This document shows positions 1 to 11,464 of a DNA stretch of 62,000 nucleotides, one piece after another (the first letter of the stretch is position 1; the number at the start of each line of letters is the position of its first letter). A model generated the notes under the pieces. That model searched no databases, was not told the DNA's origin, and worked only from the letters and a program-made list of their open reading frames with translations. The position numbers and the translations under genes were made by a program. This stretch comes from Neocallimastix lanati (nom. inval.) (lineage: Eukaryota > Neocallimastigomycota > Neocallimastigomycetes > Neocallimastigales > Neocallimastigaceae): the NCBI GenBank assembly GCA_016946835.1, contig JACVTC010000186.1, positions 97,501 through 159,500 on the forward strand, in the 5' to 3' direction.

Positions 1-30
1 TGATTTTATACTATTAAATTTTTTTTTTTT

Positions 31-1593
31 TTAATCATAATAATGATCATGATTGTATTCAATTTTACCATTTTCTATAATGAAGACACGATCCGCATTC
101 TTATTAGCTTCATCAACTGAAAGAGTAGAAAATATAATAATTCTTTTTTTAGTTAAGGAATGAATAACATTCCAGAAATATTGTTGATCCTCCTTATTCA
201 TTAAAGTAGTTGGCTCTTCTAAAAATACAAATTCCGAATTCTTAATTAAGGCTAAAACAATTTTAACTTTATTTTTTTCCACCTCATTCAGACTCTTAAT
301 ATTACTATTAAAGCTTCTATTGAAGTTTAGCCTTTTCAATAGTTGGAAACCATCTTCAATTGGAGAACACATACTGGTATATAACTTTATATGATCAGCG
401 ACCGAAGCATTTTGGAAGAAAACGTATTCTTCTTTTGGAGCAGTATTCATTTTTTTAGAAATGGAGGACCAATTTTTGTAGTTTAGCGTTTTATTATCTA
501 TTTTAACTTTACCATAACTTGAAGCCAATCGACCATAAAGCATTTTCATGAGTGTCGATTTTCCGGCACCGTTCTTTCCAACAATTGCTACTAATTCCTG
601 GTCATATATTTCAAAAGAAGCATTGCTAACCGCTATATTTCTATTAAAATCAGTGGCGGAAGAATCATACTTTTTAAATAGATTTTCAGATTTAATTCTA
701 ACATTTTCATCTTCATTGAAATAATTTTTATTATCATAATGAACCTTTCCACATTCATAGAGGTATTGATCCTTCATTTTTTTATCGAACCTATCTCTTA
801 TCATATGTCCTGATAAGTAAAATATATCTGAGAAAAGACCTAAGATGATGAAGATAACCGTCATGCTTAATAATGAAAGAATATTAAGGTTCAACCATAA
901 ATATTTAGAAGAAAAGAGGGTGAAAAAATTGATATTTTCATTATTCATATCTGCCAATTGAAGATCGGCATTAATTTTACCAATGGTAGTTACGGAATGA
1001 TTTTGATTAAATTCTTTTTTAACTCGATAATAGACATTATAAGTCAAAGGGACATAACTTGCCACAATTAATAAATCAATGATCACCGAGATAATACCAC
1101 CAAGTGAGGGTTTTTTAAAATAGGCGGCAAACCAGAAAGAAACAGTTACAATAGAAAGTTGATGCAATGCAAAAATGATAAAGAGAATAAAGATATTTGT
1201 ATGAGAAAAAATCTTCATAAAGTACATAGCCACGGTAATTGCTATCAACGATGGAAGCATAAGAATAATATATATCAAAGTCCAGGCAAGATAAAACTTG
1301 AATAAACCAAAACCGTAGGTAAACAAGTATTGCCTACGATACATTTGCTTCTCTCTAATGATATCTACTGCAGCCTTGAAGGTCAATGGTAAATATAATA
1401 CGTAAAAGACGATAGTAATACCCATATGTTTAGCTATTTCATCATTTTTATATTTTTGCTGATTATTCAAAGCAATAATATAAAAGATAGCATATAAAGC
1501 AATAGGTGATACAACATATAAAAATGTGGTTACTGGATGAGCACCAAACATTTGTTTTAAATGTATTTTTGTATATTGAAGAATTGAACCCAT
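31..1593 (-). CDS. ABCA-like half-size ABC transporter with degenerate ATPase motifs
   Basis: This intact 520-residue ORF has a membrane domain (hydrophobic segments near residues 22-42, 58-72, 99-125, 133-158, 163-186 and 233-260) followed by one nucleotide-binding domain. That order matches the second half of an ABCA-type exporter. Walker A is perfect (GKNGAGKST, 339-347). The signature that should read LSGGQ is SLNEVEKNKV (434-443), Walker B reads FVFLEEP with Glu where Asp is expected, and the switch position after the second strand has STLSVDEA with no His. ABC proteins lacking these residues usually pair with an active partner or lose ATPase activity, so this is either a half of a heterodimer or a decaying paralogue. 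The start is the ATG at 1591-1593; no intron is needed. I am confident of the family, not of any substrate. Confidence 0.85.
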   Translation of the reverse strand: MGSILQYTKIHLKQMFGAHPVTTFLYVVSPIALYAIFYIIALNNQQKYKNDEIAKHMGITIVFYVLYLPLTFKAAVDIIREKQMYRRQYLFTYGFGLFKFYLAWTLIYIILMLPSLIAITVAMYFMKIFSHTNIFILFIIFALHQLSIVTVSFWFAAYFKKPSLGGIISVIIDLLIVASYVPLTYNVYYRVKKEFNQNHSVTTIGKINADLQLADMNNENINFFTLFSSKYLWLNLNILSLLSMTVIFIILGLFSDIFYLSGHMIRDRFDKKMKDQYLYECGKVHYDNKNYFNEDENVRIKSENLFKKYDSSATDFNRNIAVSNASFEIYDQELVAIVGKNGAGKSTLMKMLYGRLASSYGKVKIDNKTLNYKNWSSISKKMNTAPKEEYVFFQNASVADHIKLYTSMCSPIEDGFQLLKRLNFNRSFNSNIKSLNEVEKNKVKIVLALIKNSEFVFLEEPTTLMNKEDQQYFWNVIHSLTKKRIIIFSTLSVDEANKNADRVFIIENGKIEYNHDHYYD

Positions 1594-1918
1594 TCTTTAA
1601 GTATTTATTCCTATTAATAAATAAACAAATAAATAAGTAGATAGTATATATATATATATTATATAATTAAAAAATTAATAAATATTTTGTTGTTAAATAT
1701 GATAATAGGTTTAGAATATTAATTAATAATTATTCTTTACCTTTGTAAAATATAGATTAGATATTTATTTTATATTATTTATTTATTTATTTATTAATAA
1801 TTTATTAAAATAAACAAATAGTTTTTTAGTATTTTTAAAAAGTTATTATAAAATATTGAAAAATATTTTATTAGTATATAATTTATATTATGATTATTTT
1901 GTTTTTTTATTTTTTTAA

Positions 1919-1949
<31 letters not shown>

Positions 1950-2690
1950 TAAGAATTTTTTATGAATATATATAATAAATTTTATTTTATTTAATGTTTT
2001 ATTCCTGATTCAAACAAATCTTATTTTACACCAAAAAAAAAAAAACTAAAACTAAAACTTAAAAATATATTAAAATATATTCAAAGTCTATTATTTTGAA
2101 ATTTTTTTTTTTTTTCATTAGCCAAAAGAAGTATGTTTTGTTTATTTATTAAAGTTTTATAAATTAAAAATACATGAAATTAAAAAAAAAAAAAAAAAAC
2201 ACAAAATAAATTAAAATAAATTAAAATAAATTAAAAAAAAAAACACAAAATAAATTGATAATAATAGTGTATAGAACTAAATATGAGATGTGATAATAAT
2301 TATATAAATAATTTTTTATTTAAATTTTTATTATTTAATTATTTAATTATTTAATTATTCAATTATTCAATTATTTATTTATTATTCAATTATTTAATTA
2401 TTTAATTATTCAATTATTTATTTATTATTCAATTATTTAATTATTTATTATTATTCAAATATTTAATTATTTAATTATTTAATTATTTATTATTTATATT
2501 ATAAAACTATATATAATATTATTAATATTTCGTAATTCACTTTTATATACTTTTTCTTTCCTATTTCTTATTTCCTTTTTAAAAATAGCTATATTAATAA
2601 TTGATATATTCCTTTGAAGCATTAATATATGAACCAGTAAGTAGATAATAGTATACCTAAATATTTCAAAAATAATTTAATTTAATTATT
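1594..2690. other. AT-rich intergenic region
   Basis: No coding sequence seen. It holds poly-A runs near 1925-1950 and 2180-2240 and an imperfect attatttaattattcaatt repeat at 2325-2500. The part next to 1594 should contain the promoter of the ABC transporter, but no specific element can be named. Confidence 0.6.
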
Positions 2691-2756
2691 ACATATAATA
2701 TTATTTTAAAACAAATATATCAATAGTATAAAACAAAATAAAAACAAAAAAAAACA

Positions 2757-3107
2757 AAATAAAATAAAATAAAATAAATATTGAATATGAATATGAAGTA
2801 CAGATTAAATAAAATAAAATAAAAAAAATAAAATAAATAATAAATATGAAGTACAGATTAAATAAAATAAAATAAAATAAAAAAAAATAAAATAAAACAT
2901 AAAGAATAAAATAAAATAAAATAAAATAAAATAAAATAAAATAAAATAAAATAAAATAAAATAAAATAAAATAAAATAAAATAAAATAAAATAAAATAAA
3001 ATAAAATAAAATAAAATAAAATAAAATAAAATAAAATAAAATAAAATAAAATAAAATAAAATAAAATAAAATAAAATAAAATAAAATAAAATAAATAATT
3101 ACATGAA
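2757..3107 (-). repeat. TTTTA/AATCTGTACT composite minisatellite, copy 1
   Basis: On the plus strand this is (aaaat)n broken by spacers such as tatgaagtacagatt, which is the reverse complement of the AATCTGTACTTCATA core seen in the large array at 29.8-31.6 kb. The pentamer run at 2907-3093 is almost perfect. Read on the minus strand it encodes repeated FILFY, so the apparent long ORF here is repeat translation fused to a real upstream exon. Confidence 0.85.
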
Positions 3108-3108
3108 T

Positions 3109-3844
3109 ACAGATTGCCAAAATATGTGTAGCAACTCTAGAAAGTAAATTATTTATTGTAAATTCTTTGACAATTAAAGAATTACGATAATAAGTGTAAT
3201 AATTTTTTAAACCAAAACTATCAGAAATGCTTGAATTACCAACTGATTTTATTATTGAGTATATTACATCAAATCCGTCCAAACCAAGTTTAATAAATAT
3301 AAATAATAAAAATATGACTTTAAATTGATTCATAAGCAATGAACTTTTCTATTGTTTTATAATAAAAAAAAACCAAAAAAAAAAAAATATTTATTTATTT
3401 AAATTATTTTAATATTAGTACTTTTTAATTTTTCTTATTAATTTTTTAATGTTAATAAGTAGAAAAAAAAAAAAAAAAAAAAAAAGAATTTTTTTTTAAA
3501 AATTTTACCTTTAAAATACCACAAAATAACAATAAAAGAGATATCAAAACACAACTATTAATTATAAAAGGAAATCCTATTTTTTTATCAGCATATTTTG
3601 AGGTTGGAGAAAATGGTTCATAAATGGAGGTACCTACACCAAGCTTATTTGCAATAAAATAATATCTATGTTTAATTCAATATTCATTATTTGAATATTA
3701 ATTATGATATATATATATCAATTTAATACTTACAATAATAAAAGCTGTAAAAATTAAAACAAAAACTTTTAATGATTTAATTCCCCAATGCCATAATTTC
3801 TTATAATATGGGAATAATTTACTCTGTTTATTTTCATATTCCAT
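3109..3844 (-). CDS. Unknown multi-pass membrane protein, three exons, 3' end lost in minisatellite
   Basis: I assembled this gene from splice signals. Exon 1 (3844-3734) starts with ATG and ends at a GTAAGT donor. Exon 2 (3643-3509) follows an AATAAG acceptor and ends at GTAAAA. Exon 3 begins at 3348 after an ACAATAG acceptor. All junctions are phase 0. Each exon carries a hydrophobic segment (FVLIFTAFII, then FIINSCVLISLLLLFCGIL, then FKVIFLLFIFIKLGLDGF), so at least three membrane spans are likely. Exon 3 encodes normal-looking sequence to about ILAICIHV and then runs straight into the pentamer repeat, where translation continues as FILFY until 2701. The repeat has either replaced the true C-terminus or expanded within it. 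I do not recognise the family. Confidence 0.5.
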
Positions 3845-3849
3845 TGTGT

Positions 3850-4866
3850 TTATGCCTTTCTTTTTTTATTGTTTTTTATTTATATATATATAAAGTTTTA
3901 TATTTTCTTTATAATTTTTTTTATTTTATATTGTTTATAATTTTAGATTTATTTTTTTTCAAAGTTTAAAAAAAAAAATGGTATACCTGTATATATATAT
4001 AAAAAAATATTATTAAAATTTATGTCAGAAATTTCATATGTTATTTTGTCTATAATAATAGAATACAATCTAAAAATTATATTAAATAAGATTTACGTGT
4101 AATAAAAAGTACAAACATATAATATTGATAATACATAAATACATAATACATTATATTAAGGCTTTTATGGACATGAAAGAAAAAAAAGGTTTTTAACAAG
4201 GATTAATTTTATTTAATTACAAAATAAATAATAAATAATATATAATGTATAAATAAATAATTGAATAAATAAATAATAAATAATTGAATAAATAATTAAA
4301 TAATAGAATAATAAATATAAAACTAAATAATATAAAATTGTATATACTGAAGAATTTTCGAATATTCTAATAATAAATAATAAATGATAAATAATAAATA
4401 ATAAATAATAAATAATAATAAATAATAAATAGTAAATAATAAATAATAAATAATTAAATAATTAAATAATAAATAATAAATAATAAATAATAAATAATAA
4501 ATAATTAAATAATAAATAATAAATAATAAATAATAAATAATAAATAATAAATAATAAATAATAAATAATAAATAATAAATAATAAATAATAAATTATAAA
4601 TAATAAATAATAAATAATAAATAATAAATAATAAATAATGGAATAATAAATAATAAATAATAAAGAGAGTATTTATTATTAAATAATTAAATAATTAAAT
4701 AATAAAGAGAGTATTTATTATTAAATAATTAAATAATTAAATAATAAATAATTAAATAATTGAATAATTCTTTTAATAATAAAAATAAAATAAAAATTTT
4801 CCATTTCTGTTCAATACTTGGACAGCCAATAAAAATTAAAATTTTTAATTAACATTTTTGAATCAT

Positions 4867-4901
<35 letters not shown>

Positions 4902-5340
4902 AAAAAAATTTTTTTAAATAATTTAATTTTAGGAAAAAAAAAAGAAAAAAAGAATTTTTTTATTTTATTTTTATTTTTAATAGTGATGATACCTTATCCT
5001 TATTATTATTAATTGATAACTGTCCTAAAATTATGTATATAATAATTATTGATACACGTGATATACATAAATCTAATGTGGCACAAATGATGAATTGTTA
5101 AATACATAAAATGCTCACGGTAATATTTACATAAGAATAGAGGTTTAATTCCTAATAAATAAAAATAAATAAACAACATTAAAATTTATTAATCATAAAT
5201 TTAAGTGTGTTAACAATAATAATTATAAATATAATAATAAATATAATAATAAATATAAATATAAATATAAATATAAATATAAAAAAAAGTAAATAATAAT
5301 AGTCTATTTATTATTTATATTCTAATAATCTTATGAATAG
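3850..5340. repeat. Intergenic desert with (aaataat)n microsatellite
   Basis: The 7-bp unit aaataat, with aaataatt variants, dominates 4370-4790. A 30-bp poly-A lies at 4870-4900 and a short (aaatat)n at 5225-5280. No coding sequence recognised. Confidence 0.7.
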
Positions 5341-6580
5341 AATTATTATAGGGTTGGTCAGTCAAATAAAAACTTAAACATGCCTTCTATACTAATTATT
5401 AAGATTTTTAAATATTTTGTAATGAAACTTTATTTCATATATAATTTATTTCTTTTTTTTTTTTTTTTTTTGGTTCTTTTTTTGCCAAGAATTTAAGCAG
5501 TGTTGTAATTATTAGTAAAAGTATAATTCAATAATTATTATGGTTAGATGGCATCCTTCAGTATTAAAATAATGGTTGGTTATTAAGCAATGATAAAGTA
5601 CACCTTGGTTCAGTCTCTTACTGGGAGAAGTTATATGAATTTATTTATGAAATTTATTAATATAATATAATTTTATTTATTTATTTATTAAATAGTTATT
5701 TATTTATTTTATAATTTAAATTTATTTAATTAACTAATAATTTTTATAACTTCATATTAAATATCATTAAACTAAATTTTATTAATAAAATATATTTAAT
5801 TTTGGCAATTTATTATTATAATTTTAACTATTTGAATTGCATGAATGGCAATTTGCAAAACTGCAAAATTACAAAGAATAGATATAAAGAAAAAGTATTC
5901 TTTATATAATACTCTTTAATTATAAACTATTTTAAAATAATAAGAATTAAAAAGTATAATATAAATAATAAAATATTTATAATAATTAGAACATATAAAA
6001 ATATAATAAAAATATAATAAAAATAATTAAAATGAAATAAAATAAAACTTAATTTATAAATTATTTACATATTTACATAACATAAAATTTATGTTATAAA
6101 TTTTATGTTTACATTAATTTTATGTACTTTTAGAGAATTTATGATATTACATAAATTTATTTTATATCACGTTATTTCTGGGTCATTTTTATAAATCATC
6201 TGATAATTAATCAAGTGATTAATTGATTTATTTTTATGTAATTATTAATAAAATAATTTATTAATAATTAAGGTTTTTATTTTCATTTCATATCAGCAAT
6301 AAATTTAAGTTCATGACAACTTCTATGATCAATAAAATATTTATTAGTTATTATCTATTGATATATATATTGAGATATATTGATATATGGTGACATCATG
6401 GAAAAATTTTTTTGTAATAATTTTATATTTCAGAATTTCAGACATTTTCAATTTATTGGTTTCTCCCATCATTTAATTTAATTTAATTTAATTAGATTAT
6501 ATTGCATTATATTTAAATTATATATTAATAAATTTTTTGAAACTTTTTTAATTATAGAAATAGAAAAGAAATATATTATC
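5341..6580. other. Intergenic, slightly less AT-rich patch without call
   Basis: The patch 5541-5640 is less AT-rich than its surroundings and has short open stretches on both strands, but no start, splice pair or recognisable motif. The remainder is plain AT-rich DNA. Confidence 0.4.
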
Positions 6581-6584
6581 TATT

Positions 6585-7470
6585 ATTTAATTATTTATTA
6601 TTCAATTATTTATTATTTCATTTTCAATTAATTAAATAATTAAGTAATAATAGATAATAAATAATTAAATAATAAATAATTAAATAATTAAATAATTAAA
6701 TAATTAAATAAATAATTAAATAATTAAATAATTAAATAATTAAATAAATAATAAATAATAAATAATAAATAATTAAATAATTAAATAAATAATAATTAAA
6801 TAAATAATAATTAAATAATTAAATAATTAAATAATTAAGTAATAATAGATAATAAATAATTAAATAATAAATAATTAAATAATTAAATAATTAAATAATT
6901 AAATAATTAAATAATTAAATAATTAAATAAATAATTAAATAATTAAATAATAAAAAATAAATAATAAATAATAAATAATAAATAATAAATAATTAAATAA
7001 TTAAATAAATAATAATTAAATAAATAATAATTAAATAATTAAATAATTAAATAATTAAGTAATAATAGATAATAAATAATTAAATAATAAATAATTAAAT
7101 AATTAAATAATTAAATAAATAATAATAAATAATTAAATAATTAAATAAATAATAATAAATAATAAATAATTAAATAATTAAATAATTAAATAATTAAATA
7201 AATAATAATAAATAATAAATAATTAAATAATTAAATAATTAAATAAATAATAATTAAATAAATAATAATTAAATAAATAATAATAAATAATTAAATAATT
7301 AAATAATTAAATAATTAAATAAATAATAATAAATAATTAAATAATTAAATAAATAATAATAAATAATAAATAATTAAATAATTAAATAATTAAATAATTA
7401 AATAATTAAATAAATAATAATAAATATTAAATAATTAAATAATAGAATAATAGAATAATAGAATAATTTT
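6585..7470. repeat. (aaataatt/aaataat)n microsatellite array
   Basis: About 880 bp of 7-8 bp units (aaataatt, aaataat) with larger repeated blocks containing taagtaataatagataataa near 6640, 6835 and 7055. The recurrence of that variant block shows higher-order duplication within the array. Confidence 0.85.
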
Positions 7471-7714
7471 AGAGATAAATATATTGGGAATAAATTTGAA
7501 ATAAACACTAAATATTATAAATTTACTTTCTAATGTTTAAATTTTCAATTTTTATATTTATTTATTTATTTATTTATAGTTCAGTAGATTTCTAATAATA
7601 AATAATAAATATATATAGTCTAAAATCAATATGTAAATCATCATAAATATATATCGAATGTGATGCATTTTGTCAAAGTGGAGCATTACCTCAATTATTA
7701 TATAATAATTGAAT

Positions 7715-8070
7715 AATTAAATAATAAATAATAAATAATAAATAATAAATTAATAAATAATAAATAATAAATAATAAATAATAAATAATAAATAATAAAT
7801 AATAAATAATAAATAATAAATAATAAATAATAAATAATAAATAATAAATAATAAATAATAAATAATAAATAATAAATAATAAATAATAAATAATAAATAA
7901 TAAATAATAAATAATAAATAATAAATAATAAATAATAAATAATAAATAATAAATAATAAATAATAAATAATAAATAATAAATAATAAATAATAAATAATA
8001 AATAATAAATAATAAATAATAAATAATAAATAATAAATAATAAATAATAAATAATAAATAATAAATAATG
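7715..8070. repeat. Near-perfect (aaataat)n microsatellite
   Basis: Roughly 50 tandem 7-bp units with very few interruptions. It lies immediately upstream of the small LTR element at 8101. The long LLFIIYY-type reading frame on the minus strand is only repeat translation. Confidence 0.95.
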
Positions 8071-8100
8071 TTAGAAGTAGAAATTTATGATATAAAAATA

Positions 8101-8286
8101 TGTTAAGAGTCATGAATTTGTGGTTTATAATTATGTCAATTTTATTAATATATTTTATGATAAAGAGTTACAAATATTAAATTATATTAATTTACATGCT
8201 TTTATATTAACATATTGTGGCTTATACATTACATTACATACATTACATTTTAATACATTTAAACTCATATTTCACATATTCTAACA
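8101..8286 (-). repeat. 3' LTR of the TRIM-like element
   Basis: 186 bp, TG...CA ends, next to the polypurine tract (plus strand ttccccccta from 8287). Confidence 0.93.
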
Positions 8287-9157
8287 TTCCCCCCTAAACC
8301 AAGTTATTCTACTAAATGAATAATTTTGGTTTATAGGTGAATATGTACATAGCAATACATAACAATAATACTTTGTGAAATTTATATCATTATTCTAAAT
8401 TTTAATTAACTATTAAATTTCTATTTCATATTATATCATTAATTGAATTTTATATATATACTTTATGTATATTATTTGCTAATTTTATCTTAGATATTTA
8501 TATTATTACCCATTGTACGTTTTTGTGGTTAAAACGCCTAAAACCTTTATAATTTGGGTATTTTTAATATTAAAAATTATTTAAATATGGATTGGACACC
8601 TATCTGGGTTTACACCATCCTATTATATTATATTAAGGCAACCTCGTTGGGATTCACGCCAAATTAATAATGACAACACATGGTTTACCTCTTTGGTTTT
8701 ACGTACTCTTGACAACTCATGGATTAACTCTTTGGTTTTTACGTCATTTTATTTATTTTAATTAGTTAAAAATTTTATTTTCTTTAATAAAATAGTTTGT
8801 AATATTCAAAAATAATTTATAATAATCAATTAATGCTTATGATAATTTCATTTATTAAGAGTCTCAAAATAATATGTTCATTTAATATATTTCACGTTTC
8901 TTTTTTTTTTTTCTTTAAGCGTGTTAACTTCATGTAGGGGAATTTCTTGTATTAAGTTATTAGATATTTACGCGTTTTCAGAATTTTTGAAATTTAGTGA
9001 TCTAAATTTCAATCTTGATCAATTTTGATTTAAATTCCAAAAAATTGACATAATGGCAACCTTTATCATAATATTCTTCTTTTAACTTCTTTATGTCCTT
9101 CTTGACATAATATTGTTTCCGGCAAAAAATTCTTTTGCTAAGAATCTTTTTAAGAGT

Positions 9158-9175
9158 CAGATGAGACTCTTAATC
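9158..9175 (-). promoter_or_regulatory. Primer-binding site matching 5' half of tRNA-Lys(CUU)
   Basis: The plus strand reads CAGATGAGACTCTTAATC directly against the LTR. ATGAGACTCTTAATC equals the D-stem/anticodon arm of eukaryotic tRNA-Lys with anticodon CUU as I know it. The primer would therefore be a tRNA cut in the 3' side of the anticodon stem, analogous to the half-tRNA-iMet priming known for Drosophila copia, not the usual 3'-CCA end. Confidence 0.7.
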
Positions 9176-9361
9176 TGTTAAGAGTCATGAATTTGTGGTT
9201 TATAATTATGTCAATTTTATTAATATATTTTATGATAAAGAGTTACAAATATTAAATTATATTAATTTACATGCTTTTATATTAACATATTGTGGCTTAT
9301 ACATTACATTATATACATTACATTTTAATACATTTAAACTCATATTTCACATATTCTAACA
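9176..9361 (-). repeat. 5' LTR of the TRIM-like element
   Basis: 186 bp, identical to the 3' LTR except for one C-to-T difference. It abuts the primer-binding site at 9158-9175. Confidence 0.93.
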
Positions 9362-9561
9362 AAATAAATGTTAAATTAGATTAAATTAATATGAATATAC
9401 GAATCATATTATGTAATACATTAATTAAATAAATTAACATGTATCTAAATTTAGCCACAGTTCTTGTATAAATAGAACTGGTTTTACTTTAATTGTAAAT
9501 CTGAGGTTAGTTATTAACACATAATAATAAACATTTATCATAAAACCCATTTTTACCTTCT

Positions 9562-9735
9562 AAAAAATAATAAATAATAAATAATAAATAATAAATAATA
9601 AATAATAAATAATAAATAATAAATAATAAATGATAAATAATAAATAATAAATAATAAATAATAAATAATAAATAATGGAATAATAAATAATAAATAATAA
9701 ATAATAAATAATAAAAAATAAATAATAAATAAATG
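9562..9735. repeat. (aaataat)n microsatellite
   Basis: About 25 units of the same 7-bp motif found at 4.4 and 7.7 kb. Confidence 0.9.
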
Positions 9736-9792
9736 CTACAAAAAAAAAAAAAAAATTATTGAAATTTTTTTTTTTTTTTTTTACCATTAAAT

Positions 9793-9932
9793 AAAAATGT
9801 TGGTATAAATAAAAATGTTGGTATAAATAAAAATGTTGGTATAAATAAAAATGTTGGTATAAATAAAAATGTTGGTATAAATAAAAATGTTGGTATAAAT
9901 AAAAATGTTGGTATAAATAAAAATGTTGGTAT
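9793..9932. repeat. 18-bp minisatellite, eight copies
   Basis: The unit gttggtataaataaaaat is repeated eight times head to tail without visible change, which suggests recent expansion. Confidence 0.93.
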
Positions 9933-10084
9933 TTCTATTTTTAATAAATTAACTTTAATTAACTTAAATTAAAATTAGAATAAGCTTCACTTCATTTTTA
10001 ACCATTAAAAAATAAGGAAAAATAAAAAATCCATTAATTGAAAACAATGAAGATATATTTAAAATTTTTTTTTTATAAAATATT

Positions 10085-10250
10085 ATTTATTTATTTAATT
10101 TTATTGATTGTTTATTTAATTTTATTGATTGTTTATTTAATTTTATTGATTGTTTATTTAATTTTATTAATTGTTTATTTAATTTTATTGATTGTTTATT
10201 TAATTTTATTGATTGTTTATTTAATTTTATTGATTGTTTATTTAATTTTA
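10085..10250. repeat. 21-bp minisatellite, about eight copies
   Basis: The unit tttattgattgtttatttaat is repeated about eight times, with one unit carrying attaattg. It ends in a long poly-T (10255-10290). The apparent ORF through it is repeat translation. Confidence 0.9.
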
Positions 10251-10253
10251 TTT

Positions 10254-10292
<39 letters not shown>

Positions 10293-10384
10293 TGTTTAGT
10301 CACATAAATCTTTTTTTTTTTTTTAAAAAAAAGTTAACAATTATAAATAATGTGTTTATGATGAAAAAAATTTAAAATAAAAAA

Positions 10385-10512
10385 AAATTTAAAAAAAAAA
10401 AAATAAAAATGTGGGGCGTTAAAGTAAGAATAAAAATTTATTTAAAGCCACATTCCGAAATACAACACTTGGATAAAAGAATTAATCTTAATATAATTAT
10501 ATTTTATAGTTT

Positions 10513-10553
<41 letters not shown>

Positions 10554-10620
10554 TTTTAACGAAAAGTTTTGAACTATATTATTTTACTGGTATAAATGAA
10601 ATACGAAAAATTTAATAATA
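10385..10620. repeat. Dispersed repeat fragment related to 32.15-32.33 kb
   Basis: It contains TGGGGCGT, AAGCCAC and CGAAATACAACACTT in the same order as the sequence just upstream of the MULE pseudogene at 32.15-32.33 kb, here interrupted by a poly-T of over 30 bp. It is probably an end of the same transposon family or a derived MITE. Confidence 0.5.
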
Positions 10621-11135
10621 TGAATACTTTATTTTTATATGAATGTTAATAATTATATATTATATATATTCATTATTAGGATTAGTTATTATAAAGAGGA
10701 GAATATTATAAATATCTTCAGATACTTCTTGATGTTTTTTTTTCTTTTTGATTTATCATTATCCTATTGCTTGTGTTAATTATATTTTTGAATTTTTTTT
10801 TTTTTTTTTTTTTTATTTTTATTTAGATAATCAATGGATTCCATTTCATAAATTATGATTATAATATGTACTTATTATATTTGTAAAAACGTTTTATTTT
10901 ATCATTCTCCATGTAAAATCCTTTTATCATTTTAAATATAATCATTATATTTATATCCGTCTTTTATTAGATCCAATTTTTTTTTATATTAAAAGTTATT
11001 TCTTTTTCTCTTTCTTGATTTTTTAATTAAAGAAAATAAAAAAAAAACAATTATTTCTTTTGATAGGTTTAGAAATATAGAAAATGTCTGAAAAAAAAAA
11101 GGTTAAAGTAATAAATATAATAATAGATCTTAAAA

Positions 11136-11327
11136 CTATATGAATATATCGAATAAAATAAAAAGCCAGTTATAATTTTTTTTTTTTAGTATCAAAGTAT
11201 AAAGACTAGAAAAATTAATGATTTCATTATTAAATTTTAAGTATTTTTGGAATAGATTATTAATTTCACCGGCAATCGTCACTAACATATAATCAGGCGT
11301 AACCTTCACCATTATAATAATTGACAT
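11136..11327 (-). CDS. Small hypothetical ORF, possibly a first exon
   Basis: The ORF starts with ATG and has more GC-containing codons (ACG, GCC, GTG) than the surrounding DNA: MSIIIMVKVTPDYMLVTIAG, then an amphipathic stretch. Its C-terminal part after KLFNNEIINFSS-like residues becomes Lys/Ile/Phe-rich and may be intron read-through. No family recognised. It could be the first exon of a gene or a fossil. Confidence 0.3.
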   Translation of the reverse strand: MSIIIMVKVTPDYMLVTIAGEINNLFQKYLKFNNEIINFSSLYTLILKKKNYNWLFILFDIFI

Positions 11328-11464
11328 TAGAATGTGTCATTAAAATATGGCATAACAAACACAATATATATATATTAAAATCAAAAGAAAAAAAAAAACC
11401 GCCAATCAATAATTTTGAAAAAATATACAGATATATCCAGAAAGGAGGAGATCGTACCATTTGA

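Larger units (their letters stand above)
8101..9361 (-). mobile_element. Non-autonomous (TRIM-like) LTR retrotransposon, complete
   Basis: Two direct 186-bp LTRs (8101-8286 and 9176-9361) begin TGTTAAGAGT and end ATTCTAACA on the plus strand. They differ at one position (C/T). The element is flanked by the 5-bp duplication AAATA (8096-8100 and 9362-9366). The 889-bp internal region has no ORF. On the minus strand a polypurine tract (TAGGGGGGAA) abuts the left LTR, making it the 3' LTR. A sequence complementary to half of tRNA-Lys(CUU) abuts the other LTR and is the likely primer site. One LTR difference and an intact duplication imply recent insertion. It must use Gag and Pol from another element, and none in this window shares its LTR. 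Confidence 0.93.

Noticed and set aside
2701-3108. Long FILFY-repeat reading frame
   Set aside because: Translation of a (ttttа)-type pentamer array; only the part above 3109 looks like real protein.
7691-8113. 140-codon LLFIIYY-type frame
   Set aside because: Pure translation of the 7-bp microsatellite; no codon variation expected of a gene.
4370-9735. CRISPR-like array among the repeats
   Set aside because: Repeats are simple microsatellites without unique spacers, and the genome looks eukaryotic.
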